Source: Chrysemys picta bellii (taxonomy: Eukaryota > Chordata > Testudines > Emydidae). Taken from it: a stretch of 64,000 nt of DNA. A program made the translations under genes and the position numbers. The first letter of the stretch is position 1. Each line of letters starts with the position of its first letter. The notes beneath the pieces are model-generated. The model saw nothing but the letters and a program-made list of their open reading frames with translations, was not told the origin of the DNA and searched no databases. Positions 33,594 to 44,493 of this stretch are shown here, piece by piece. Location of the stretch: positions 225,273,894 through 225,337,893 of the forward strand of contig NC_088792.1 of the NCBI RefSeq assembly GCF_011386835.1, written 5' to 3'.

Positions 33594-34806
33594 CTAGTGG
33601 GGACAAAAATGAGTTGTGGAACAAAGGATAAAGTGGTGGAGGCTCTCAAACAGGGAAGTTAGTCTGAGATTTAAGGATGAGGTTCTACAAGGTTGGACAA
33701 TGGCCAAACTGGTGGTGATGACACCAATGAGACTTGTGGGGGAAATATCCAAACATATTACAAGAAGTGCACAAGCTGCTTGTGGCCAAATGAAAGATGG
33801 AAAACTTCCTGGCAAGGATCCCTGGTGGTGGTGCAATGATATGGAGGAGGCAATAAAGAAGGGAAGGTTTAAGCAATGGTGGAAAGTTATGAGGAACACA
33901 AGCTGGTAAAGAGAACTGTGAAAAGAATGATTGCAGAAGCTAAGTGTCAGGCACTTACAGCCTTTATATGCAGGACTACTAATGAAGGAAAGGGAAAAAG
34001 GAAGATCAGCTAAAATTAGACAAAGAAACACAGAAGAGTTTGTAAAAAGCAACAGAGGGTCCTGTGGCACCTTTGAGACTAACAGAAGTACTGGAAGCAT
34101 AAGCTTTCGTGGGTAAGAACCTCACTTCTTCAGATGCAAAAGGAATATATATATCTTGCATCTGAAGAAGTGAGGTTCTTACCCATGAAAGCTTATGCTC
34201 CCAGTACTTCTGTTAGTCTCAAAGGTGCCACAGGACCCTCTGTTGCTTTTTACAGATTCAGACTAACACGGCTACCCCTCTGATACTTGACAGAAGAGTT
34301 TGAAGCTGTGAAGTGTGTGAAATAGGAAAACGGAAGATTACTAGTGAAATACAGTGAAATCCTAAGGAGGTGGCAGCAATTTTATGAGCAACTGCTCAAT
34401 GAGGAGATTGCAAAGAAACCATCGAGGGAAATTATGCACAAGCAACAATCTCACAAGACCTATCACCATAGTGGACTCAGATAGTGCTAAAAATGATGTA
34501 ATGTGGGAAGGCAGAGGGACTGGACAGTGTACCAAACAAGACACATAAAGTATTAGGCCCTGAGGGAGTGGTGGTGTTAATGATGACAAATAACTTTTTC
34601 AGCTTTTTCCATACTGGAAAAATGTCCAACAAATGGAGATAAAACACAGTGGTTCCTATCTCTAAGCATGAAGAGGATGTGCAAAAATGTAGTAATTAGC
34701 ACCCATCAACTTAATGGGTCACATGATGAAATATCGGCACAAAATTATCGAGAAAAGACTTCAGAAGGAGCTTCGGCATCAAGTAAACAACAATCAAATT
34801 ATATAG
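33594..34806 (+). mobile_element. RTE-clade LINE fragment, degenerate, interrupted
   Basis: Pieces of an RTE-type ORF2 are readable across frames. DPWWWCNDMEEAIKKGR (about 33818) matches the WWN.EV..AIK..R motif downstream of the endonuclease. VKRMIAEAKCQALTAF (about 33920) matches the linker. KMSNKWR (about 34620), then TVVPISKHEEDVQKCSN and GHMMKYRHKIIEKRLQKEL match the opening of the reverse transcriptase (P..W..S.LVPI.K..GD...C.NYR). Stops and frameshifts are frequent and the copy ends before the catalytic residues. BovB-like RTE is likely; clade by motif only. Confidence 0.72.
34043..34289. mobile_element. Palindromic Penelope-like terminal-repeat insertion
   Basis: Arms 34041-34139 and 34156-34254 are near-perfect reverse complements (99 bp each) about a 16-bp AT-rich centre. 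The right arm continues into the family 3' end (ggctacccctctgatact). A perfect 13-bp duplication ACAGAAGAGTTTG flanks the insert (34030-34042 and 34290-34302). The host is the RTE LINE. The same 3' end, also with a 13-bp duplication, occurs at 52449-52511. The Penelope assignment is inference from the pLTR-like inverted structure and family memory. Confidence 0.75.
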
Positions 34807-35698
34807 TCTAGTGATCTGAACTATGTGTGAAAATGTGACGAGCTTTTTGCTTGTTCATTACTTGAAATCTATGTTCTGACTGAGTCAAAAAGCAGGCTTA
34901 TAATATTTTTCAGCCACTCAGAAATCAGCTTATTCATGAAAACTCTTTTTTAAAAATATCTGCTGTTCTTTTTTGAATAGACTACTTTGGCAGAAATTTT
35001 GTTTTGTAACTTAAGAGATTCTTACCAGTGTGTATATATTCAAACTCTGATTTATAATGTTGTGTAACAAACATTCTGCAAATCAAAGCTAACAACCACT
35101 AGGAATTCTCAGGCCTATTATTATCTTAGCCCTAGAGAATATAGACTCTAAGATGCACTTTTGCTCAGCTATAAAATGACTACAGATATGATTTGTACTG
35201 TATCAGAGAAATGTTACAGATCCAAGGCCAGCTTGTCATCTTTCCACAGGGAAAACCCATGGGAAGAGGGGATTAAGAAGAAGAAAACCAGTCAATTCTT
35301 CAGTCAGTGGGAGTGAGGTTTGCCATCCCATAGAATGGGCGAGAATGCAGCATCCAGAACTTGCAATTCTGGTTGTATCTACTAGAGGTCAGGGTCTTCT
35401 ACCCAGAGGCCCTGCACTTCTGCAGTGCTTCTCAGCCCTCTATGGTTCATTTTCCCCCTATAACCACCCCCCTTCCCTGTCAACCTGATCCTTCCAGACT
35501 CTCTGTTGCCATACAGAGTGTTACACTTGATGCTGTCTTAACTTCTGAGTGGATTCTCAATGTTTTGCATGCAGTTCCTTAGTTCTAGTGTTACCAGAAG
35601 ATTTGGATTCAATTCTACTAAGGCAGCGATGTTACTTAGAAACAATGTTTTTAATTTAAAACCTTTATTTCCAATGTATCTATTCTGGTATTAAAGGT
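34807..35698. other. Non-coding stretch
   Basis: No gene and no repeat recognised between the RTE fragment and the LTR. Confidence 0.4.
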
Positions 35699-36871
35699 TG
35701 TGGCCTGCCCTAAGGGATTTTCCGGGGAAAGCCGCAGCTAGCCAACTTTCCCTTGAAAGACACGGATACAGCCCTCAGATCAAGAATAGGCAACAAGCAA
35801 TAAATTCTTCAAAAACAAAAATGATATTTATTTAGCGATAGAGATAAAGATAAAAGTAGAGCTAGAAGTAATAGTTACAGTATAAACATGGAGCGGTGCG
35901 GCAAATAAAGATAACACTACAATTACAGTTTCAATTAACTCTACCACATATAACAATATAATAATTCACTTAATACTCTATTCAGTATAACAATACAGCA
36001 TTTACACATGTAACAATATATTAAACTAAGCATCCAACAAGTGTTGATGAGGCAGTTATTAGCTGGGTAAGGAGATCTCATTCAGACCACAGGCACCCAG
36101 CTTTATTTACACTTGAAACCCATATGCTCAAGGATGTTAAATAGAAAAAGATTTGAACTTATAGAGGCTTCTCTAAATTCCCTCTGTATTGTCTAAAAGA
36201 GGTCCTTCTGCTCTGTCTGAGACTAGGGTATGGTGCTTAGGGAGCATGGTCTGGTTGTGGGCTGTGAGCTGCTGCCTGCCCGGTTGCTCGCTGTGCCTCC
36301 TCCTGAGGTAAAGTGTCTCCTCCTGCTGGTCAGAGGCAGCAGCAGTCATTGCCAGGGGTAACCTGGAACCCTGGTTGGGCTGCTGCGGCTGTAGCTATCT
36401 TTCGGGCAGCCTCTCCTTTGCTAGGTTCCGCTGCTGCTGCTGCCATCATTCCGCAAGCACCTTCTTTCTCCTGGGTGTCCTGCAGAGTTCCTCTCTCTTG
36501 CTTGTCCCTATCCCTACAGAGTTTTAGCCTGCTGGCTGCTGCCTTCATATATGATTTACAGCTCATTAACATAATTTATTATTGTAATTTGACCAATCAG
36601 TTTACAGCTGAGCATAGTACATAATTTATGATGGCCAATCAGCTTGTAGCTCTTCTATGATGTCACCTCAAGTCACGTGTACTTACATGTGACAGAGGCC
36701 CCATTCACTTCTATGGGCTCAATGTATTCCGATGGGATTTTTCAGCTGACCTCTGGATGAACCCTAGCTACTTCCTGTTTGGAAGTCCCATTTGTTTCCA
36801 TGGGCTACAATGTATTCCTACCGGGTTTTGCCAAGTCATTCTCCACAGGAAGTGGAATTTATCGCATCACA
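35699..36871 (-). repeat. Probable solo LTR of an endogenous retroelement
   Basis: On the - strand the segment begins TGTGATGCG and ends GGCCACA, giving TGTG...CACA ends. Two CCAAT-type boxes (gattggcc and gattggtc, near 36640 and 36590) precede a TATA-like catatatgaaggc (near 36548). AATAAA signals follow near 36101 and 35826. That order is U3-R-U5. No clean target duplication is visible, and no gag, pol or env sequence adjoins it. Retroviral versus other LTR class is undecided. Confidence 0.5.
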
Positions 36872-38062
36872 AGGAGTAAAATTATTAAATCATATGCAAT
36901 GGACCCCGACGAGCCCTAGAGATGGAATTTCCCATTCTATTACTTACATCACCCTATAACTACCATTACTAGATTCTCTATTTTAAACTATTATTAATTT
37001 TTATTTAATTAAAGCCTTATTCTTAAAACTAATTACTGTTCTAAGCACGTTAAAGTATCCTGAAACTATCATCACTCCTTATATGTCCAGTTAAGCCAAT
37101 TATAATTTCGGCAAACTTAAACTCTTTCTGAGGTTTTTCATCTCTTGTCATACTAGTACTGTGGCAATGAAATCTCAGAGACCTACACACTTACAGACCC
37201 TCTTGGACTCATTACAAGAAAGTGTATATCTTCAACTCTGAAATGCAAATGCTTTTTCTTAACCAATATGAAATTATTCTGTTACAGTTAAATGCATCCA
37301 ATGGAGCAATTTAGATAGGAACAACTGGTAATATACCAGAACACAGTTCTCTGAAAAATCAATGGAGACCTCTCTGGTGTATTGATTAGCAGACTAGTAT
37401 CCATATTACCAGAGAATACAGAGTAATTTAAGCAAAGGAAAAAGAATAGAAATAGATCAATATTAATAGTTAAGCTGGATGGCATGCCTTAAGAAATTTA
37501 AATTGATTTTGGACCCTTTTGAGTAAATAGGTCTCTAGGAAGATCACATTGTAGATCTGAAGTGGAAAACAAAGGGAATAAAGTATTTTAAAGTGTCCAT
37601 TCTAAAATTGTTTAGAAACTTCCTTTAAAAAAAATCAAAACCTTCTCTAGGTCCCCTGGTATTTTTTGTTTTGTTTTGATTGTGGCTTTTTTTTTCATAA
37701 CCTAGTAAAAAGAAACACAGATAATATATTGAAAGTGACAACTTCATATTAAAAAGGAAGTGTCCATTCAGTTGTACCATAGGAAATCCATTTGGGGGGG
37801 GGGGGATCAGTATTACCTTTATATTGCGTACTGAAGAAAAGGCTTAACATTAATATTGTATTGAAACTGCTGGTTCTTTCTCGGGTCATTCCCTCCGTCC
37901 TGGCTGAGCTAGAGGGCAAGGATCTCGCCAATGGAAGGCAATAGTATCCAGTCCAATATTCAGCAAATAGAGGGCACCATAATCCCCAGAGTACAAGTGA
38001 AGGAAGTACTGTAATATCATGAGGTCAGAGGACAGTAGGCTGGAGAGAGCGCACAATCAGTA
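36872..38062. other. Non-coding stretch
   Basis: AT-rich, with a poly-G run at about 37795-37805. No gene or classified repeat. Confidence 0.4.
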
Positions 38063-38070
38063 AGCTAGAG

Positions 38071-38363
38071 CCATGGGTCTCACCTTTCCAGACTACTGTA
38101 CCCTTTTCAAGATCTTGAAGCCCAAACCCTGCCTCCAGGGGCTGAAGAATGTAACTTAGCTTCGCTGGGCCCCAGGCAATTGCCCTGCTTGCCATGCCTT
38201 AATGATGCCCCTGAACTTGCAACCTCCCTAAACCTGTCCCGTGACCCCCCCGGGGGTTGCGATGCCCAGGTTGAGAAACACTGGTCTAGATGAGTTGATG
38301 TACACCCCCCGGAAGACCTTTGCGTACCCCTGGGGTACATGTAGTACTGGTTGAGAACCACTG
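38071..38363. mobile_element. hAT-type MITE, 293 bp
   Basis: Ends CCATGGGTCTCACC and, inverted, CAGTGGTTCTCAACC. The flanking 8-mers are AGCTAGAG (38063-38070) and GGCTAGAG (38364-38371), one mismatch. 'gtacccttttcaag' and 'gcgtacccctggggtac' are family blocks. Non-coding. Confidence 0.78.
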
Positions 38364-38385
38364 GGCTAGAGGTACAGCCTGGGAG

Positions 38386-39043
38386 TAGGTTTGCCATATG
38401 TCCAGTTTTCAACCAGAATGCCTGGTCGAAAAGGGACCACGGCAGCTCCAGTCAGCACTGCTGACTGGGCCGTTAAAAGTCCAGGTGGTTGTGCAGCGGG
38501 ACAAGGCAGGCTCCCTGCCTGCCATGGCTCTGTGCAGCTCCCAAAAGCAGCAGCATATCCCCACTGCAGCTCCTATGGATAGGGACATCTAGGTGGCGCT
38601 GCGTGCCGCCCCCACCACAAGTGCTGGCTCTGCAGCTCCCATTGGCCAGGAACCACGGAGCCAGTGGAGGGACATGCCGCTGCTTCCAGGAGCTGCTTGA
38701 GGTAAGCACATCCCGGAGCCTGCACCCCGACACCCTCCCTCCCACTGAACCCCCTGATCCAAGCCTGAAGCATCCTTCTTCATCCCAACCCCCTCATCCC
38801 CAGCTCCATCCCAGAGCCCACACCCCCAGCCAGAGCCCTCACCCCCCCCCACAAACCCCAACCCCAGCCCAGTGATAATGAGCGAGTAAGGATGGGGAGA
38901 GCAAGTAACAGAGGAAGGGAGGCTGGAAAGAACAGGGGTGGAGCGTCAGAGAACTGGCGGGGGAGTGGGGGCTCAGAGGAGGGGTGGGGCGGGGGCAGGG
39001 CAAGGGTGTCTGGTTTTATGCAAGTAGAAAGTTGGCAACCCTA
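38386..39043. mobile_element. hAT-type element, 658 bp
   Basis: Ends TAGGTTTGCCATATGTCC and, inverted, TAGGGTTGCCAACTTTC. Flanking 8-mers are CCTGGGAG (38378-38385) and GCTGGGAG (39044-39051), one mismatch. It starts only 22 bp after the previous hAT. The GC-rich interior gives proline-rich chance frames. Confidence 0.8.
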
Positions 39044-39185
39044 GCTGGGAGCTGGCTGTGCAGTGAAGGTCGGACAGCAGATGAGCTGAGAGTTGAGGCT
39101 GAAGGGCTGAAAGCTGGGTACAGATTCACCCCTTTTGCTTGCAGGGTCCAGCAGTAGCCACAGCAGGAGGGAACAGGCTTGAGGG

Positions 39186-39595
39186 TAGAGTTGCCACCTG
39201 TCCGAGTTTTACCCAAACTGTCTGGTTTTTGGCTTCTGTGTCTGGGTGCCATTTAAGTTGCCAGGTGCCCAGTTTTTGACTGGAAAGTCCAGTCAAAAAG
39301 GAGACCTGGCAACCCTAAATGGCACCAGAACCAAAAGTCTGGTTACCTCAGGGCAGGGGAAGGCACCGGGTCATTAACCTGCACCAGACCCTGCCCAGCC
39401 AGGGCCACCCCCTACCTCCAGGCAGGCTCCTTGAGATGATCCAGCAAGCAACGGTGGGAGGGGAGGAGAGGAGCAAATGATGGGGGCGGGACCTTAGGGG
39501 AAGAGACACAGCATGGGCGGGCCTTTGGGGGAAGAGACGGGGCAGGGTGTGGGGCTTGGGGTCCAGTTACCAGCAATTAGAAAGGTGGCGACCTT
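39186..39595. mobile_element. hAT-type element, 410 bp, with an internal hairpin
   Basis: Ends TAGAGTTGCCACCTGTCC and, inverted, TAAGGTCGCCACCTTTC, related to the previous element. The flanking 8-mers (cttgaggg / gttgggag) agree at only 5 of 8 positions, so the insertion is old or the boundary has drifted. Confidence 0.6.
39245..39326. repeat. Inverted repeat (hairpin) inside the hAT
   Basis: Arms 'ggtgccatttaagttgcc' and 'ggcaaccctaaatggcacc' continue inward through 'agtttttgactgg' and 'ccagtcaaaaagg' to a 5-nt centre (aaagt). The stem is nearly continuous over about 38 bp. It may be a small palindromic MITE nested in the hAT. Confidence 0.7.
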
Positions 39596-39993
39596 AGTTG
39601 GGAGATACACCAAGACTTATCTTTGAACGCTTGTCCTGTACAGTACTGTCCCAAGGTTGGAATTAAGACACATTGGTTTGATTATTTTTTTTATTGCAAT
39701 TGTACCCAGGATATTTACAATCTTTAGTTTCAGGCAGCCCTGGTCAAGCAATCCTGCATTACTCATGTAATGTGCAAGTGTCTACGGAAACCCATGAAGG
39801 GCCAGGGCCTGGAGATCCTAGTGCCCCAAGTATCTACAGCACTTGCCTCCATGGCACACCTAGTCCACTATCTGACACTAGAGGGGACAGGGTAGCACCA
39901 CACACACCCTAATACCCTGCAGTGGGGTCAGTTACAATAATAATTGTACCATTAATAATAATGGACTCAATAATGTAAGGGACTGAGCACTCT
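39596..39993. other. Non-coding stretch
   Basis: Nothing recognised apart from the flank of the hAT trio. Confidence 0.4.
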
Positions 39994-40108
39994 GGGCCTG
40001 ATCCAGAGAAGTACTCAAACATTTGAAGGAGATGAATAGGTCCATGGACTTCATGCAGAATTACTCACATGCTATACATTAAGCACATGCTTAGCTGGAT
40101 CAGTGCCA
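39994..40108. repeat. Palindromic MITE
   Basis: 'gggcctgatccagag' and 'agctggatcagtgcc' form the ends, with 'cacatgctatacattaagca' as the inner arm. Same family as 52854-53000 and 63073-63176. Confidence 0.55.
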
Positions 40109-41162
40109 GAATGTTCAACTCATTCTAGAATTGAATCCTAAAGTTGGGGGGCTGGGGTGGATTGTCCCACTCAGATTTGTGCAGGGAGAGGACTTTCTGA
40201 GGAGGGAGCATGCAACTGGAAGGAGACAGTGATACCTTCATGGCACCATCGGCCGGGTCCCTAAGCCCTTTGGAATTGAGATCCATGCACGGGAAGGGTG
40301 TTGGGGCAGGAAGGGGAAGAGCCATAACTCTAACCCGTTTCCAAGGTTATTGTGAGCATACTCAAGGATCCTTGTCTATTTTAATAGCTTGTGGTTTTGT
40401 TAACTTTGTGTTTATGATTTGCATGCCTTCCATATTGAACAATGTTTAAAAATATAAAATTGGTCGCGTGGGAGTGGAAAAGTCATTTCTTAATTGTGGG
40501 AATTCCTTTTGAATATAAAACATGCTTGCTCAGAGGGCTCTGGGAAAGACCACAGCCATGCTGGCAGGGAAGATCCTACAGGAAAGGCTTGCTCCGTGAC
40601 TGCCGCAGCCCTTTCATCCACTTGGAACACAAGAACAAAACTCAAAAAGCTTCTGTGCAGTAGTGTGAGATGTGCAGCTCAGGGAGATCTGATTCTAGAT
40701 CATAAGCAAGCCCCTAATCTGCATCTGCTACTGAGGGATGAGTCTTGTAAACTGAAGTAGAGCGAGAGAAGCCATTCAGAAGGAAATAAAACTGCTATCC
40801 TGCCTGCTTGTCTCTTCCTTACTGTGACTGAGATGGTGGCTTGCTTTCATGTTCTTAAGTAGATATTTTTTTATTCTTTAGGGAAAACATTATATATAAT
40901 TTTAAATCAGCAGACAAGGTGAAAGCTTACAAAACTTACTAAGAAGTGTAACAATTTTGAATACAAATCTCCATTAGGTCTGGATTTTCTGTATTCCATT
41001 TTATATTGGTGCTATTGTTTCAATAGGATTGTAATGCTCTAGTTTACAATGAGAGGTCACAACACAAGCAGAATTATATTATCCTAGACGTTAGAGATGG
41101 AAGAGATGCTATCTCACCTTGTGCATCTATAACCCAAAGGAAAGGGTTCCTAAAAGTATATA
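40109..41162. other. Non-coding stretch
   Basis: No gene. The open frames at 40210-40760 lack motifs and overlap one another. Confidence 0.4.
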
Positions 41163-41452
41163 GCATTGCCAATATCGCATGTTGAAAAATCTTGTCAGTT
41201 CCCCCTAAAAAAAGCTTAAGCATCATGAGGTTTTGTTTTTTTAATAAAATTGGGTTTCCTTTATTTCCCTTCTGGTTTCTGAAACTTTACAGTTCATTTG
41301 CTTTAAGATTTCTATTCACAACCATGAAGGTTAAAAACATTTTTAAAATAAAAGTGGAGATTCTCATGCAATCTTTTGATTGCAGCAGCTGGGGCTTTAA
41401 GAAAAACACCAGATAATGTGACATTTTCAATAAAATCACAAGAGTTGGCAAC
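41163..41452. mobile_element. Old amniote MITE
   Basis: Left 'gcattgccaatatcgcatg' and right 'cacaagagttggcaacactg' are inverted ends (ca.t.ttgccaa). 'ggggctttaagaaaaacacc' is a family block I recognise. No clear target duplication. A second fragment lies at 11760-11855. Confidence 0.55.
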
Positions 41453-43169
41453 ACTGAATACTTCCAACTACTTTGTCCAGTTAGAGAGCTAAATATCTGA
41501 TGTTACAGATGGCTAGACAAAACAAAGCCAAAACCTAAATCTGAATCTTGGGAAACTGTGCCTACGCTACAGCTGTTTCTATTGTATGTGTTTGTATTAA
41601 TAATCAAACTAAGCTTGTGAACATTATAACCACATCACACAGCATTAGCAGTAGGTCCACAGTAAACCTTTCCCTAAACTTTGGGTCTGTTTACTTAGCA
41701 AGACCTTTTACCCTGCTCCTCACTGGGATATCTGCCATTAGACAGTTCTTTGTTGCACTATACATACTTCAGATGACACATACAAGACCAGTTTCAACAA
41801 CTATAATGTAATGCTTTCTTTAGGCCCTTTCTTTTCGGTTGAGATTACTTTCAACTGTGGTGAAACACTAGGGCTGATCTAATGCAATCATCAGAGAGGA
41901 CGAACAATCTTCAGTGCCAAAGGCAGTAGGGTAAGCGTAATGTTTTGCATCTTGCTCTAAGGATTCACATGGAAGCCCTGCTACTTGTACCTCTCACAGC
42001 AGCGTCGCTGTGGACAATATATTGCATACATTTGTCACCAACGCTGGGACAGATGCAGCTGTTGTGTAGCTTTTTCAATTAAATGTACCTCTTTCCCTGA
42101 AATGAAAGCATTCCTTTACAAGTAATCTGAAAGTTACACAAAGCTGAAGAGCCGGGAGTCTCTTTAAACTCTTTAAAATTGTCTTTTATTAAAAAAAGAA
42201 AAATGATGGTCTAGGAAGTCTTATGAGCCCCCCAAAGCCTCGTCAGTCAGGAAAACTTGACAAGATTTCCATTATCTCACCAAGCCTAAGGCAAATGTAT
42301 ATAGTTGTAGGATTGCTTAGATCTAATGAATAATGATCATACTGCTTCAATTCATTGCCAATTCAATTTAGTAGTAAAATTACAGTAGTAACAACAATAT
42401 CACAGTGGAATTAAGTCCGTATTGACACAGAGTGATGCTACATAATGCAATGCATTGATGCAGGCTAGAATACGAACCTCACAAAAAGTATTACACCATC
42501 ATACATAAAGAGTATATATTAGCTGGCTATAATACCAATAGCAAAGCACAGCATCAAGTCAGTGGTGCTGAAAATGGTATAATTTACATAATGAGGATAG
42601 GAATGAGGGCAACTGTTCTTTGTATTACTATCAAAATGACATGGATGCCATGATAGTATTTCAGGAGCTATTTCTTCCTTTATCATTCCTGTGAGACAGC
42701 TCAGATTTATCCTTTTGACTTCAGGAAAGTAGGGGAGGTTTAAGATGAACACTCATCGTGGTGTGTGAAACATGCACTAAGTCTCATCATAAGCATGACA
42801 AATTGTGATAAGTTCTTACACAGCACTCCATTTAAATAATGTGAAGTCTGGTGTAAGCCAACAAAGTGCAGGGAATTTAGGGTTATACAGATACTCCATC
42901 CTTCAACTCAGCTTCTTGTGCCTGGGTCATGCAGCTCAGCTGCCATGCAGTTGTCGAGGTCTCTGAAATTGCAGTGTTAAGGAACAAAGGCAATAAGAGT
43001 TTGTCTACTTCCAGTTTTCCTGGATTTTTTCATTTTAAGGCAGGGGTTCACCTTGGTCAAACCAGTTGTGAATGTATGGGCCACACAACATCTCTGTGGC
43101 AACTTAAGCAGAAATTGGAAAGTAATGGGAAAGTAATATTAGGAAATAGAGCTGGCGTGGAGGCCATGT
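41453..43169. other. Non-coding stretch
   Basis: No gene or confidently identified repeat. Confidence 0.4.
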
Positions 43170-43720
43170 ATTGGATTAACTTGACTCAGCCATTGAGACC
43201 AATACAGGAATAATACATCCAGTTCTGGTGTCCCAATCTTTAAAAGAATTTTGAAAAATCGGAGGGTGCAGAGAAGAGTCAAAAATTATTTGAGGCCTGG
43301 GAAAAAACGCTTTACAGTGAGAGAGCTCAGTCTGTGCAATTTGTCAAAAAAGAAGACCAAAAAGTGACTTGATCGTGATGTAGAAGTAACTTCAGGGAGA
43401 GAAAATACCAGGTACTAAAGGGCTTTTTAATCTAGCAAAGCAAGGCATAACAGGAACCAATGACTGGAAGTTAAAGCCAGACAAATTCAAATTAGAAATA
43501 GGCACACATTTTAACACTGAAGGTGATTAACCATGGGTACAAACTGCCTCAGCAAGTGGTAGATTCAAGTCTGGATTCCTTCTTGGAAGGTTCGCTTTAG
43601 TCAAACATAAGTTATTGGGCTCAATACAAGAGTAACTGGATGAAATTCTATGCTTCTGGGATACAGGAGATCAGTCTACATTATGTAATGCTCCCTTCTG
43701 CTCTCAAAATAAAGCCTGAA
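43170..43720 (+). mobile_element. CR1-like LINE 3' fragment, older family
   Basis: LTQPLRPIQE (to about 43210), then WEKTLYSERAQSV, GTKGLFNLAKQGITG, DWKLKPDKFKLEIGTHFNT and FLLGRFALVKHKLLG follow the order of a CR1 ORF2 C-terminus, with frame changes and stops. The 3' UTR includes 'cttctgggatacaggagatc' and 'gctcccttctgctctc'. It is more diverged than the CR1 at 13039. Confidence 0.68.
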
Positions 43721-44117
43721 CCACCTCTGCACTGAAGGAGAGACTGAACCTGAAATATGAAAAATAATTGATATGAATAAGGAAAAAAATTAGAAAATAT
43801 TTGAATAGGATTTTTGATGGACTATGTTCGAAGTAAGTCAAAGAACACAGCTAGAGAAAGCAGTGCTCATTCACAGGGTATAAATAGCTCTAGCTCAGAC
43901 CATAACAATGGCTCTGTCTATGCTATTGGCAGAACAGAACCAATACAGTCTCTGTGAGAAAACAAACTATTCCAATGTTTGCCAATGTTGGCTATGTTTG
44001 CCAACTGAAGAAAATTTGTTCCCTTGTTTCATATGGTTTGTCTTGTGCCTAAGTCAAAATATCTTATGGTTCATCTTTTTAACTAAAGCATACAATGGAA
44101 TAGACAAATACAGACAA

Positions 44118-44222
44118 TGGGAGGGAGGGAGGAAACAGAGGCAGAGAGGGATTAGCTAGCTTGCGGTAGGGCTGGGATTTGAAGCTAGGGCACCTGACTC
44201 CCAGTCCGAGGTCCTATTACTG
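44118..44222 (-). mobile_element. MIR-family SINE fragment
   Basis: On the + strand 'gaggaaacagaggcagagag', then 'ggctgggatttgaagc' and 'cctgactcccagtccgag', is the reverse complement of the MIR core (cctcagtttcc) and its tRNA-derived B box. It is old and shared across amniotes. Confidence 0.62.
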
Positions 44223-44239
44223 GATCATAGAATTAATAT

Positions 44240-44493
44240 ATTTTCCTCACATAAGTGCCTGTTGTTCTGATGGTTGCCATCTTATCTGATATGCTGGGGA
44301 TCGAACTAACAACCTTCAGAGTTAAAAGCATGAGCTACTATATAAATCATGATTTGAGGACTTCAGTAACTCAGCCAGAGGTTAGGGGTCTACTGCAGGA
44401 GTGGGTGGGTGAGTTTCTATGGTCTGCATTGTGCAGGAGGTCAGTCTAGATGATCATGATAGTGCCTTCTGGCCTTTAAGTCTGTGAGTCTAT
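44240..44493 (+). mobile_element. SINE-like repeat with CR1-type tail
   Basis: The 3' end 'agatgatcatgatagtgcct' and 'agtctgtgagtctat' is a CR1-type tail with an 8-bp repeat unit (agtctatg-like). Upstream 'gctggggatcgaactaacaa' resembles a tRNA B box on the opposite strand. The head and tail therefore point in opposite directions, unlike the Cry SINE. Confidence 0.5.
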
